Shown: piece by piece, positions 52,601 to 53,638 of the stretch
How the letters are laid out: each line of letters starts with the position of its first letter
Position numbering within the stretch: position 1 is the first letter of the stretch
Assembly (NCBI RefSeq): GCF_008728515.1
Contig: NC_044977.1
Coordinates: forward strand, 193,271,603-193,335,602
Source of the DNA: Papio anubis
Lineage: Eukaryota; Chordata; Mammalia; Primates; Cercopithecidae
Direction of reading: 5' to 3'
DNA length: 64,000 bases
Made by a program: the position numbers and the translations under genes
Notes under the pieces: model-generated
Told to the model about the DNA's origin: nothing
Seen by the model: the letters and a program-made list of their open reading frames with translations, nothing else
Database searches by the model: none

Positions 52601-52990
52601 GGCCCTGTCCGCAGACTCCGGCCTGTGAAGCCTCCCTCACCGCGCTGCAGCCCCTCCGGCCTCTTCGCCGTCGCTCTCGGCGGCCACCTCCCCTCCAGCA
52701 GTCTCGGCTCCCCCGGCCCTCCGCAAATCCCCCCCCCCCCCCCTCGTCCCTTCCCCCCCCCCCCCCCCCCCCCCCTGCGAAAGGCTCCCCAGACAAGTCC
52801 TCCGCAGCCGTCGTCCTCAACACTCGTCGCGCCCGGCCCTTCTCTCCGTGGCCCCGCGCCCTCCCAAGCCTCCCGGGGCTCCGGCGCCTGTCGCTGCCCC
52901 GACTCCGCGGCCGCTCCCAGCCCACCTGCTCTCCTCAGCCAGGCGCTCCTCGCCGCCTCCGAGCTCCATTCCCGCGCCCTCCGGCCGCAT
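876..52990 (-). CDS. RUBCN: Rubicon, RUN domain Beclin-1-interacting cysteine-rich protein (17 coding exons, 3' end outside window)
   Basis: Rubicon is a cytosolic and endosomal protein that binds the Beclin 1-UVRAG-Vps34 (PI3K class III) complex and Rab7. It slows autophagosome and endosome maturation, and it supports LC3-associated phagocytosis through NOX2. I recognise it from exon translations that match the human protein nearly throughout: N-terminus [13 protein letters not shown], the RUN domain (about residues 50-190), the serine-rich centre ending in [15 protein letters not shown], an acidic tract plus coiled coil (about 525-565), and the first zinc-ligand cysteines of the RH domain (YRCAGCG, YFCQCCH). 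Spliced exons sum to about 805 codons with consistent phases; human Rubicon is about 972 residues, so the rest of the RH domain and the stop lie beyond position 1. One base is missing in exon 17 (972-974). The human comparison is from memory, not an alignment. Confidence 0.97.
1513..1577 (-). CDS. RUBCN: RUBCN exon 16 (residues 722-744, first RH zinc ligands)
   Basis: It is 65 nt and encodes [21 protein letters not shown]. The acceptor is TTCCTCAG and the donor is G|GTGAGT. The CAGC pair is the first CxxC of the zinc-binding RH domain, which binds Rab7. Confidence 0.96.
1578..2902. other. Introns 15 and 14 of RUBCN, unique sequence
   Basis: Apart from exon 15, these two introns (1578-2145 and 2292-2902) hold no repeat I can name, only a short CA run near 1651. 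Nothing else is seen. Confidence 0.6.
2146..2291 (-). CDS. RUBCN: RUBCN exon 15 (residues 675-722)
   Basis: It is 146 nt and encodes [20 protein letters not shown] through [20 protein letters not shown]. The acceptor is CTGCAG and the donor is AC|GTGAGT. It overlaps the CARD9-binding segment reported for human Rubicon and enters the RH domain. Confidence 0.97.
2903..3035 (-). CDS. RUBCN: RUBCN exon 14 (residues 630-674)
   Basis: It is 133 nt and continues [21 protein letters not shown] to [14 protein letters not shown]. The acceptor is TTTCCAG and the donor is AAG|GTAGGT. It matches the human sequence just before the RH domain. Confidence 0.96.
3225..3355 (+). mobile_element. MIR fragment
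   Basis: It has the order of MIR landmarks: 'gttcaagccc' (variant of gttcgaatcc), 'ctctgtcactt', 'ttcagctcctctaacagcaaaatggagat' and 'aatgcctgctta'. It is old and diverged and lies in intron 13. Confidence 0.6.
3753..3813 (-). CDS. RUBCN: RUBCN exon 13 (residues 610-629)
   Basis: It is 61 nt and encodes [20 protein letters not shown], with a split Phe codon at the donor TT|GTGAGT. The acceptor is CATGTAG. It is followed 3' by the much shorter introns of the C-terminal half. Confidence 0.93.
3814..6300. other. Start of RUBCN intron 12, no named repeat
   Basis: About 2.5 kb of AT-moderate unique-looking intron. Near 4300-4400 there is a local imperfect duplication (the 'acacttcaccactgttgccatcacc' and 'acatctcatcactgctgccattttacc' pair). 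I see no exon, RNA gene or recognisable mobile element. Confidence 0.5.
6304..6351 (+). mobile_element. MADE1 mariner MITE, internally deleted
   Basis: It begins TTAGGTTG and ends TTTTGCACCAACTTAA, the termini of the 80-bp palindromic MADE1. Only 48 bp remain and about half of the central palindrome is missing. Intact MADE1 copies give rise to mir-548 hairpins; this one cannot form the full hairpin. Confidence 0.8.
6521..6816 (-). mobile_element. AluY, full length
   Basis: Poly-T head, GAGTCTCGCTCTGTC, and the end CACCGCGCCCGGCC. The near-repeat AACTACGCAAA / AACTACACAAA on both sides is the target-site duplication. Confidence 0.92.
7605..7796. repeat. 38-bp minisatellite, 5 copies
   Basis: GCACCAGCTCAGGGCAGCTC + TGGGCTTCAGGGAACCCC recurs at 7605, 7643, 7681, 7719 and 7757, nearly without change. 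The unit is not a multiple of three, so the ORFs crossing it shift frame; it is non-coding. Confidence 0.95.
7930..8232 (-). mobile_element. Alu with many small deletions
   Basis: Alu body from the T run to GGCCGGCC. It shows many one- to three-base gaps (for example GGCCGATCTC, GGGTTCAGCCATT, CACCGTGTGGCCAGGGACA), more than its point divergence suggests. Confidence 0.85.
8255..8503 (-). mobile_element. Alu, lacking its A-tail end
   Basis: It starts abruptly at GGGTGCGGTGGCATGATCTT-like sequence and ends CCACCGCGCCCGG. The middle is irregular, like the neighbouring copy. Confidence 0.75.
8895..9132 (+). mobile_element. L1M 3' end fragment
   Basis: Landmarks 'ataattccatttatacc', 'gtccagaaaaggcaaat', 'ggggtgatgaaaatgtcctc' and 'gagttgtacacttgaagtgggtg' are those of mammalian-wide L1 3' ends. 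Confidence 0.7.
9133..9435 (-). mobile_element. AluJ-like element
   Basis: T-rich head, GAGACAGGGTCTTGCTCTGT, CACTGTAGCCTCGACCTCC and the diverged end CACTCAGCC mark an old subfamily. Confidence 0.88.
9470..9775 (+). mobile_element. AluY
   Basis: GGCCGGGAGTGGTGGCTCAC to an AAAAAG-patterned tail. GAAAAACATTTCAC before and GAAAAAGATTTCAC after form the target-site duplication. Confidence 0.92.
9986..10101. repeat. 58-bp tandem duplication
   Basis: GAAAGGGAGTCAGGAGAACT starts at 9986 and recurs as GAAAGGGAGTCAGGACGACT at 10044, followed by the same CTCAGGCAGGGA-GACTCATG. Two diverged copies. Confidence 0.85.
10137..10625 (-). mobile_element. L1 3' UTR fragment
   Basis: Reading on the plus strand, 'atttatcatttctttgtgttgggaac', 'agaacttactccttctaactg' and 'cttccacatgagtgagaaaatg' are inverted L1 3' UTR landmarks. 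The same block recurs near 37140. Confidence 0.75.
10632..10928 (+). mobile_element. AluS-like element
   Basis: GGCCACGTGTGGTGGCTCAC to an A tail, with AluS-type TTTGAGACCAGCCTGGCCAA. Confidence 0.92.
10930..11840. other. Unique intronic stretch, intron 12
   Basis: I see no exon, repeat family or RNA gene here. Short ORFs lack codon bias and conserved motifs. Confidence 0.45.
11841..12031 (+). mobile_element. MER5A (hAT-Charlie MITE)
   Basis: CAGTGGTTCTCAGCC at the left, 'ctctagtgggtagaggcgaagaatgatgctaaacat' in the middle and 'tggtctggcccac' to the right follow the MER5A consensus. Confidence 0.85.
12475..13130 (+). mobile_element. Old LTR-like interspersed repeat, family not assigned
   Basis: It contains a familiar order: 'tgaaacgtcaataaaaact', 'cctgggagggtggtgccccc', 'tcgtttgcatcctttacaacaggctataat', 'ggtcatgggaactgtgaatttgtagtc', 'ttggtgacctgtgtctggcatctgaagcag'. 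I know it as a dispersed LTR-type repeat but cannot name the family from sequence alone. Confidence 0.5.
13663..13695. repeat. (AAC)n microsatellite
   Basis: About eleven CAA units without interruption. Confidence 0.95.
13700..14192. other. End of intron 12, no named feature
   Basis: Unique sequence up to the exon 12 donor side. I see no repeat or exon. Confidence 0.45.
14193..14294 (-). CDS. RUBCN: RUBCN exon 12 (residues 576-609)
   Basis: It is 102 nt, phase 1 at both ends. It encodes [20 protein letters not shown], then [14 protein letters not shown]. The acceptor is ATAACAG and the donor is G|GTAAGA. It overlaps the segment reported to bind p22phox (CYBA) in human. Confidence 0.95.
14530..14657 (-). 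mobile_element. Partial Alu
   Basis: Only the 5' half of an Alu (read inverted), from TTTTAGAGCTGGGGTTTCACC to CCACTCCACCTGG. It follows a short TA run at 14524. Confidence 0.85.
14762..15055 (+). mobile_element. AluY of the Old World monkey AluYRa type
   Basis: GGCCGGGCACGGTGGCTCAA, GCCGGGCGAGGT, GGCGTAAACCCGG and GATCCGGCCACTGC are the diagnostic changes. The flanks share GTCTTTCTG (14753 and 15056). It ends about 120 bp from exon 11. Confidence 0.9.
15179..15386 (-). CDS. RUBCN: RUBCN exon 11 (residues 507-575, acidic tract and coiled coil)
   Basis: It is 208 nt. It begins [20 protein letters not shown], runs through the acidic [10 protein letters not shown] and then the heptad-like [20 protein letters not shown]. 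The acceptor is CCCCCAG and the donor is GGAA|GTCAGT. This is the segment through which human Rubicon binds Beclin 1 (about 515-550). The glutamate run appears one residue shorter than in human. Confidence 0.96.
15859..16205 (+). mobile_element. Alu with internal duplication
   Basis: The segment CACAGGGGCTCAC-like through AGCCCAGGAGTTCAAGACC occurs twice in tandem (about 15868-15932 and 15933-15998), so the left arm is about 65 bp longer than usual. Confidence 0.85.
16477..16592 (-). CDS. RUBCN: RUBCN exon 10 (residues 468-506)
   Basis: It is 116 nt and encodes [20 protein letters not shown], then [19 protein letters not shown]. The acceptor is TCCCACAG and the donor is AAG|GTGGGA. It lies in the human UVRAG-binding segment. 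Confidence 0.96.
16731..17001 (+). mobile_element. Alu, 5' truncated
   Basis: It starts at GCACTTTGGGAGGCCGAGG and runs to an A17 tail. The repeat 'tttcttg(ta)ctctta' / 'cacttcttgcac' flanks are only weakly alike. Confidence 0.88.
17556..17651 (-). CDS. RUBCN: RUBCN exon 9 (residues 436-467)
   Basis: It is 96 nt, phase 1 at both ends. It encodes [20 protein letters not shown], then [12 protein letters not shown]. The acceptor is CCATTAG and the donor is G|GTGAGT. It has one apparent difference from human (KAK rather than KSK). Confidence 0.96.
17660..18758. other. Unique part of intron 8
   Basis: About 1.1 kb with no repeat I can name and no exon signal beyond the exon 9 acceptor. Confidence 0.45.
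18775..19298 (-). mobile_element. L1PA 3' end, 5' truncated insertion
   Basis: Poly-T, then TTATTATTATACTTTAAGTT, CATGTGCATAACGTGCAGGT and the rest of the L1 3' UTR read inverted. It is bounded by CATTTAACTAAATCTT (18759) and CATTTAACTAATTCTT (19299), a 16-bp target-site duplication. Confidence 0.93.
19396..19509. repeat. 57-bp perfect-looking tandem duplication
   Basis: CCTACAGACGTTATTCCTCC through CACACACCCAATGGC occurs at 19396 and 19453. It is in intron 8, just beyond the L1 insertion. Confidence 0.93.
19903..20033 (+). mobile_element. Alu left monomer (FLAM/AluJ type)
   Basis: GGCTGGGTGTGGTGGCTCAC to GTGAAACCCTGTCTCTACC followed by an A tail; no right arm. Confidence 0.88.
20368..20412 (-). 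CDS. RUBCN: RUBCN exon 8 (45-nt small exon, residues 421-435)
   Basis: It encodes [15 protein letters not shown], with acceptor CCTACAG and donor G|GTTTGG. It is phase 1 at both ends. The residues match human Rubicon, so this short exon is real despite its size. The donor is weaker than its neighbours, and it is a natural candidate for cassette skipping. Confidence 0.95.
20413..21791. other. Intron 7, no named repeat
   Basis: About 1.4 kb. I recognise no mobile element and no exon between exons 8 and 7. Confidence 0.45.
21792..22325 (-). CDS. RUBCN: RUBCN exon 7 (residues 243-420, serine-rich region)
   Basis: This is the largest coding exon (534 nt, phase 1 at both ends). It starts [16 protein letters not shown] and ends [15 protein letters not shown], with a poly-Ser stretch around [12 protein letters not shown]. 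The acceptor is ATTCTAG and the donor is G|GTAATG. In human this region contributes to 14-3-3 and UVRAG binding. RSHSDTS resembles a 14-3-3-type phosphosite but lacks the usual proline. The exon is symmetric, so skipping would remove 178 residues in frame. Confidence 0.97.
22525..22675 (+). mobile_element. MIR 3' half
   Basis: 'cctcatctgaaaaatgagcagtaa', 'ggctcaaatgggataacacgtaca' and 'gcctagtacatgattggcaatcaatgaatgtta' follow the MIR order. Confidence 0.75.
22926..23082 (-). CDS. RUBCN: RUBCN exon 6 (residues 191-242)
   Basis: It is 157 nt, phase 0 in and phase 1 out. It begins [20 protein letters not shown] and ends [12 protein letters not shown]. The acceptor is CTTTTTAG and the donor is CAG|GTATGG. 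It is a low-complexity Ser/Thr/Pro linker after the RUN domain, expected to be disordered. Confidence 0.96.
23338..23590 (+). mobile_element. MIR, nearly full length
   Basis: 'gtggaatcagaagtcagacagactagggttcaaatcc', 'gtgcctcagcagcctcctttataaaatgagat' and 'gcctggcacatagaaagtattcaatg' are MIR landmarks in order. Confidence 0.85.
23604..23905 (+). mobile_element. AluS-like element
   Basis: GGCCGGGCGCAGTGCCTCAC to a CAAAAC-patterned tail, inserted just after a MIR. Confidence 0.92.
24345..24642 (+). mobile_element. Alu
   Basis: GGCCGGGCGCGGTGGCTCAT to an A tail. The middle holds a G-rich GGGTGGGGGGCGGGGGT variant. 'AAATGAAAGCC' stands before and after as target-site duplication. Confidence 0.92.
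24761..24867 (-). CDS. RUBCN: RUBCN exon 5 (residues 155-190, end of RUN domain)
   Basis: It is 107 nt and encodes [20 protein letters not shown], then [16 protein letters not shown]. The acceptor is CTCCCCAG and the donor is ATG|GTAAAG. It completes the RUN domain. Confidence 0.96.
25045..25245 (+). mobile_element. MIR
   Basis: 'ttgaatcctggctctgagtgactttggccaagtc', 'ctaaccttctggagccctgtgg' and 'actctcagggctgcagtgaagat' are recognisable MIR segments. Confidence 0.75.
25384..25672 (+). mobile_element. AluS-like element with perfect 18-bp target duplication
   Basis: The Alu runs from CCAGGCATGGTGGCTCAC to an AAAG-patterned tail. GAAAAATAGGAGGCCCTG occurs at 25366 and again at 25673 without mismatch. 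Confidence 0.94.
25770..25929 (-). CDS. RUBCN: RUBCN exon 4 (residues 102-154, RUN domain)
   Basis: It is 160 nt, phase 0 in and phase 1 out. It begins [14 protein letters not shown] and ends [11 protein letters not shown]. The acceptor is CTTCCCAG and the donor is G|GTAGGT. The residues match the core helices of the human RUN domain. Confidence 0.96.
26321..26404 (-). CDS. RUBCN: RUBCN exon 3 (residues 74-101, RUN domain)
   Basis: This is an 84-nt exon with phase 0 at both ends, encoding [20 protein letters not shown] then HSALHVEK. The acceptor is TTCACAG and the donor is GTAAGAGT. It could be skipped without a frameshift but would break the RUN fold. Confidence 0.96.
26552..26822 (+). mobile_element. 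AluJ-like element, shortened
   Basis: GGCCAGGGGTGGTGGCTCAA, with a left arm missing about 30 bp, then CTGCAGTGAGCCATGATCGT and an AAAG tail. Old copy. Confidence 0.85.
26953..27190 (-). mobile_element. Alu, truncated
   Basis: From the T-rich head and GAGACAGAGTCACTCTGTCG to GTCTCAAACCCCGAGCCTCA, where L1M sequence begins. The Alu 5' end is missing. Confidence 0.87.
27195..28080 (+). mobile_element. L1M 3' end, split by an Alu monomer
   Basis: 'ggaatttatcctacggtaaa', 'ctggaaacaatctaaatatccattcaccagggga' and 'atggaatattacaaaatg' are L1M 3' landmarks. The block resumes after the Alu at 27610-27760; its right limit is uncertain. Confidence 0.7.
27610..27760 (+). mobile_element. Alu left monomer (FLAM type)
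   Basis: GGGCAGGGCATAGTGGCTCA to GACCCTGTCTCTAAAA and an A/T-rich tail. 'AAAATTCTCTG' stands before and after as target duplication. Confidence 0.87.
28100..28920. other. Unique part of intron 2
   Basis: No named repeat or exon recognised in about 800 bp. Confidence 0.4.
28924..29216 (-). mobile_element. AluS-like element
   Basis: T13 head, GAGACGGAGTTTTGCTCGTT, end CCACTGTGCCTGGCC. 'AGATATTATCAC' flanks both sides. Confidence 0.93.
29833..30123 (+). mobile_element. AluY-like element
   Basis: GACTGGGCGCGGTGGCTCAC to an A tail, GATCACGAGGTCAGGAGATA. Confidence 0.92.
30389..30679 (-). mobile_element. AluJ-like element
   Basis: T-rich head, GAGACAGGGTCTCACTCTAGG with a deletion, and the end CCACCATGCCCAGCC. 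Confidence 0.9.
31055..31361 (+). mobile_element. AluS-like element
   Basis: GGCCAGGTGTGGTGGCTCAC to an A13 tail. 'AAAGAAAAAGAAACTC' before and 'AGAAAAAGAAACTC' after form the target duplication. Confidence 0.93.
31373..31449. repeat. 77-bp near-perfect inverted repeat (hairpin)
   Basis: The left arm 31373-31403 (AAAGTTTATATTTTAAAAAT...) pairs with the right arm 31419-31449, 30 of 31 bases, around a 15-base loop. It sits 12 bp past an Alu tail. It matches no MITE I know (not MADE1). Confidence 0.9.
31559..31640. repeat. CCTCCTCGCC-type low-complexity tract
   Basis: Pyrimidine-rich run built on CCTCCTCGCCCT steps, interrupted. Confidence 0.85.
31660..31830 (+). mobile_element. MIR
   Basis: 'tttcactggtgaggaaactaaggcacgaagaggttaagtattttgcccaaggttacacagctaa' is the core of an MIR/L2-type element. 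Confidence 0.75.
31851..32378. repeat. 51-53-bp tandem array with ten CACGTG E-boxes
   Basis: The unit is GCTGCAGTCACGTGAG followed by TTCACTACTGACTCTTCTTT and CCCTAGTCGCCTTCGT. CACGTG occurs at 31859, 31912, 31965, 32018, 32070, 32122, 32174, 32226, 32277 and 32328; a final partial unit lacks it. Periods shorten from 53 to 52 to 51 across the array. Every copy reads GTCACGTGAG, close to the CLEAR motif GTCACGTGAC. Confidence 0.95.
32712..33008 (-). mobile_element. AluS-like element
   Basis: T-rich head, GAGACAGGGTCTCACTCTGT, end CCACTGTGGCTGGCC. 'CCACCTTCTCGT' precedes (32690) and 'CCACCTTCTCGTT' follows (33007), the target duplication. Confidence 0.93.
33343..34080. repeat. G-rich 30-bp minisatellite
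   Basis: GAGGAGGGAGGGAGGAACGG + TCCATAAGGA repeats exactly from about 33363 to 33490. The array is degenerate and rearranged from 33490 to 33840 and ordered again to about 34080 with small insertions. All frames stay open, giving false long ORFs on both strands. Confidence 0.95.
34102..34392 (+). mobile_element. AluJ/S-like element
   Basis: GGCTGGGCACGGTGGCTCAG to a CAAA-patterned tail; 'GCAGAGAG' occurs before and after. Confidence 0.92.
34914..35067 (-). CDS. RUBCN: RUBCN exon 2 (residues 22-73, start of RUN domain)
   Basis: The acceptor is TTGCAG and the donor is CAG|GTACGC, 154 nt, ending on a codon boundary. It encodes [20 protein letters not shown] followed by [20 protein letters not shown] and [11 protein letters not shown]. 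In the human protein this is the beginning of the RUN domain, the region reported to contact PIK3C3. Confidence 0.96.
35393..35684 (-). mobile_element. AluJ-like element
   Basis: TTTTTGAGACACTTACTCCA to CCACCGCACTCAGCC. 'CATCCATTT' before and 'GATCCATTTC' after suggest the target duplication. Confidence 0.9.
35690..36125. other. Unique part of intron 1
   Basis: No repeat family or exon recognised. Confidence 0.4.
36131..36424 (+). mobile_element. AluS-like element
   Basis: GGCTGGGCGCAGCGGCTCAT to an A tail; 'GGACATCATGA' before and 'GAACATCATGA' after. Confidence 0.93.
36829..37115 (-). mobile_element. AluY with 10-bp target duplication
   Basis: T head and GAGACGGAGTCTCGCTCTGT to CACCGCGCCCGGCC, with GCCGGATCTCAGC of the monkey AluYRa type and a small deletion after GGGACTACC. 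CCATCATCTT at 36821 and 37116. Confidence 0.93.
37217..37390. repeat. Local tandem duplication inside the L1 3' UTR
   Basis: 'CTGTGCAACAGA-CACCAGAA' through 'CCTGTTGACCAATCTCTCTC' occurs twice, at about 37221 and 37311. Confidence 0.88.
37628..37915 (-). mobile_element. AluS-like element with 15-bp target duplication
   Basis: TTTTTTTAAGACAGAGTCTC to CCACTGTGCCCAGC. TGTTGATGGACATTT at 37615 and 37916. Confidence 0.94.
38084..38164. repeat. 27-bp unit in three tandem copies
   Basis: GAACCTCCGAACTGCGTTGC + ATGATGG at 38084, 38111 and 38138, diverging at a few bases. It is within the L1 3' UTR, where other L1 copies have one unit. Confidence 0.9.
39230..39527 (+). mobile_element. AluS-like element
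   Basis: GGCTGGGTGCAGTGGCTCAC to an AAAT-patterned tail; 'ATACTTGAA' before and 'ATACTTGAT' after. Confidence 0.93.
39848..40097 (+). mobile_element. AluY, 5' truncated, with 11-bp target duplication
   Basis: It starts at GGCGGGCGGATCACAAGG and ends in a CAAAA-patterned tail. AAAGAGCTCCC at 39836 and 40098 proves insertion of an already truncated copy. Confidence 0.93.
40125..40264. repeat. (CA)n/(TACA)n microsatellite
   Basis: CA dinucleotides mixed with TACA and GACA steps over about 140 bp. Confidence 0.95.
40770..41080 (-). mobile_element. AluS-like element with 16-bp target duplication
   Basis: TTTTTATTCTTGAGACATAG to CCACCATTCCAGGCC. ATAAAAAGTTATTTTA at 40754 and 41081. Confidence 0.94.
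41404..41725 (+). mobile_element. AluS-like element with TC/TA-expanded tail
   Basis: GTCAGGCGCAGTGGCTCACG to CTCCGTCTC, where the A tail is replaced by (TC)n then TATATATATA (41690-41725). Confidence 0.9.
41726..42840. other. Unique part of intron 1
   Basis: No named repeat or exon. AT-rich with TATA-type runs near 42290-42360. Confidence 0.4.
42846..42990 (+). mobile_element. Alu left monomer
   Basis: ACTGGGTGTGGTAGCTTATG to AAATCCTGTCTCGATTAAA; 'AAAGGATCA' stands on both sides. Confidence 0.88.
43000..43455. other. Unique part of intron 1
   Basis: AT-rich, no repeat family recognised. Confidence 0.4.
43461..43588 (-). mobile_element. Partial Alu
   Basis: T run, GTAGAGATGGGAGTCTTACT to CACTGCACCCGGCC. 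AGGAGAATCTT at about 43448 and 43591 as target duplication. Confidence 0.9.
43600..44160. other. Unique part of intron 1
   Basis: No repeat family or exon recognised; ends in a short TA microsatellite at 44140-44160. Confidence 0.4.
44164..44461 (-). mobile_element. AluY
   Basis: T20 head, GAGATGGAGTCTCGCTCTGT, end CCATCGTGCCCAG. Directly abuts the next Alu. Confidence 0.92.
44466..44736 (-). mobile_element. AluS-like element, truncated
   Basis: TTTTATTTTTGAGACAGAGT to GGGATTACAGAT; the Alu 5' end is missing. 'TTTTGTATTTTA' flanks both sides of the pair, so the two probably arrived as nested insertions. Confidence 0.9.
44790..45255 (+). mobile_element. MIR split by an Alu
   Basis: 'aatttgaatcttggctgctcacaaacta' left of the Alu and 'ttgaccaagccatttaaactcttgaagcttcaattccctcagtatacaatggagac' right of it are continuous in MIR. 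Confidence 0.75.
44860..45163 (-). mobile_element. AluS-like element
   Basis: T21 head, GAAACTGAGTTTTGCTCTGT, end CCTCACCTGGTC. AGATGCACATTCTT and AGATCCACATTCTT are the target duplication. Confidence 0.93.
45260..45865. other. Unique part of intron 1
   Basis: No repeat or exon recognised. Confidence 0.4.
45874..46009 (+). mobile_element. Old partial Alu with 18-bp duplication
   Basis: AGATGGGCACAATGGCACAC to GAGAACCCTTTAAAAAAC. AGCTCCTTAGGAGGCTGA is repeated in tandem at about 45908 and 45926. Confidence 0.8.
46010..46755. other. Intron 1, with a possible L2 relic at 46420-46520
   Basis: 'tattcactgaacaccagctacgtgtcaggcactgggctaggcactgg' is typical of L2 3' ends. The rest is unassigned. 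Confidence 0.5.
46762..46929 (+). mobile_element. Alu with large internal deletion
   Basis: The sequence passes from GGGGTCAGGAGA directly to ATGAACCTGGGAGGCGG. The missing ~130 bp is bounded by the two CAGGAGA motifs of a normal Alu, so deletion by short homology is likely. Confidence 0.88.
47010..47303 (-). mobile_element. AluS/Y-like element
   Basis: TTGTTCTGTTTTTTGAGACA to CCACCAAGCCCAGCC. 'CCACTGAACATTG' before and 'TCACTGAACATCT' after. Confidence 0.92.
47310..48315. other. Unique part of intron 1
   Basis: About 1 kb without a repeat or exon that I can name. Confidence 0.4.
48321..48624 (-). mobile_element. AluY, monkey AluYRa type
   Basis: GTTT-patterned head, GAGACGGAGTCTCGCTCTGT, GCCGGATCTCAGC, end CCACGCCCGGC. 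GTCTAGTAGTTTT and GTGTAGTAGTTTT flank it. Confidence 0.92.
48630..49200. other. Intron 1, unique sequence with a likely L2 relic near 48960-49130
   Basis: 'agctttatgcacattattgtattgaatcttcgaaactt' resembles L2. Nothing else recognised. Confidence 0.45.
49208..49508 (+). mobile_element. AluJ/S-like element
   Basis: GGCCAGGCACAGTGGCTCAT to an AAATAAATGAATA tail. AAAATGACGCTA and AAAATGATGCTA flank it. Confidence 0.92.
49981..50268 (+). mobile_element. AluS-like element
   Basis: GGCCAGGCACGGTGGCTCAC to an A13 tail, with a short deletion (AATCCTTGGAAGGCC). Confidence 0.92.
50282..50426 (+). mobile_element. Alu left monomer
   Basis: GGCCGGCATGGTCGTTCATG to GACCCTGTCTCTAAGAAAA. Confidence 0.87.
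50688..50991 (+). mobile_element. AluY
   Basis: GGCCGGGCGCGGTGGCTCAT to an AAAAAT-patterned tail; 'AGTAACTAACTCA' precedes and 'AATAACCCAG' follows. Confidence 0.93.
50995..51420. other. Unique part of intron 1
   Basis: No repeat family or exon recognised. Confidence 0.4.
51424..51724 (+). mobile_element. AluJ-like element
   Basis: GTCAGGCCTGGTGGCTCACA to AAAATAAAAC; AAATGTCAAG stands on both sides. Confidence 0.92.
51903..52187 (-). mobile_element. Alu next to the CpG island
   Basis: TTTTCTGAAGACAGGGTCTTC to GGCACCGCACCCGG. It has several CpGs and ends about 160 bp before GC content rises. Confidence 0.9.
52729..52775. repeat. Two long C homopolymers (15 and 23 C) in 5' end of intron 1
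   Basis: C15 at 52729-52743 and C23 at 52753-52775 lie 150-200 nt past the exon 1 donor. The RUBCN transcript would carry them as G15 and G23. Exact lengths are unreliable in any sequencing technology. Confidence 0.9.
52926..52990 (-). CDS. RUBCN: RUBCN exon 1 (coding part, residues 1-22)
   Basis: The start codon is the CAT at 52988-52990. It encodes [20 protein letters not shown] and ends in a split Arg codon (AG|G) at donor GTGGGC. I chose this ATG because it matches the human start. Its context is weak (C at -3, C at +4). Met8, seven codons on, has G at -3 and G at +4 and is an alternative start. The frame stays open upstream through the GC-rich 5' region, so no in-frame stop proves the start. 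Confidence 0.9.
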
Positions 52991-53182
52991 CCGGGGCGGC
53001 GAGGCCGCCTCTTCGCCCAGGAGAGGCGCCCCCGCCGCTTCGCCCTTCAGGGCTCCCGGGGGCCCCTGGGGCCGGAGGAGGCACCCACGGCCGGTGGGCT
53101 CCGGGTGATGCGCTACACACGGGCGGCGGCAGCGGCGGCACAGACAGCCGCCTGGGTTGCGGCTTCTATCCCGGCCACCCCC

Positions 53183-53190
53183 ACTTCCGG
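53183..53190. promoter_or_regulatory. ETS/GABPA-type site ACTTCCGG
   Basis: ACTTCCGG matches the core ETS/GABP motif (reverse CCGGAAGT). It is frequent in CpG-island promoters near the transcription start, and here it is 9 bp from a ZNF143-like site. Confidence 0.55.
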
Positions 53191-53198
53191 CTCCGGGG

Positions 53199-53217
53199 AC
53201 TACAGCTCCCGGCAAGC
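53199..53217 (+). promoter_or_regulatory. ZNF143/Staf-type site
   Basis: ACTACAGCTCCCGGCAAGC closely follows the SBS pattern ACTACAnnTCCCAGmATGC bound by ZNF143. Such sites are typical of TATA-less and bidirectional promoters. Confidence 0.6.
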
Positions 53218-53252
53218 CCTTCGAGACCAGGCCGCTCCTGCAGGCCGCGCCC

Positions 53253-53638
53253 CCCAATCCCAGGCCCCTCCCGCAGGCCGCGCCCTCCAATCCCAGGCCG
53301 CGCTCGCAGGCCGCGCCCTCCAATCCCAGGCCGCTCCCGCAGGCGGCGCCCTCCAACCCCAGGCGGCTCCCGCAGGCCGCGCCCTCCAATCCCAGGCCGC
53401 TCCCGCAGGCGGCGCCCTCCACTCCCAGGCCCCTCCCGCAGGCGGCGGCCTCCAACCCCAAGCCGCTCCCGCAGACCGCGCTCCTCCAATCCCAGGCGGC
53501 GCCCTCCAACCCCAGGCCGCTCCCGCAGGCGGCGCCCTCCAATCCCAGGCGGCGCCCTCCAATCCCAGGCCGCTCCGGCAGGCGGCGCCCTCCAATCCCA
53601 GGCCGCTCCGGCAGGCGGCGCCCTCCAATCCCAGGCCG
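53253..53638. repeat. 33-bp GC-rich tandem repeat in the promoter, about 13 copies
   Basis: The unit is GCAGGCGGCGCCCTCCAATC + CCAGGCCGCTCCC. The CTCCAAT/CTCCAAC/CTCCACT landmark recurs at 53253, 53287, 53320, 53353, 53386, 53419, 53452, 53486, 53506, 53539, 53559, 53592 and 53625. Spacing is 33-34 bp except for two shortened 20-bp units. Because 33 is a multiple of three, all frames stay open and produce long artificial 11-residue-repeat ORFs on both strands. Confidence 0.95.
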
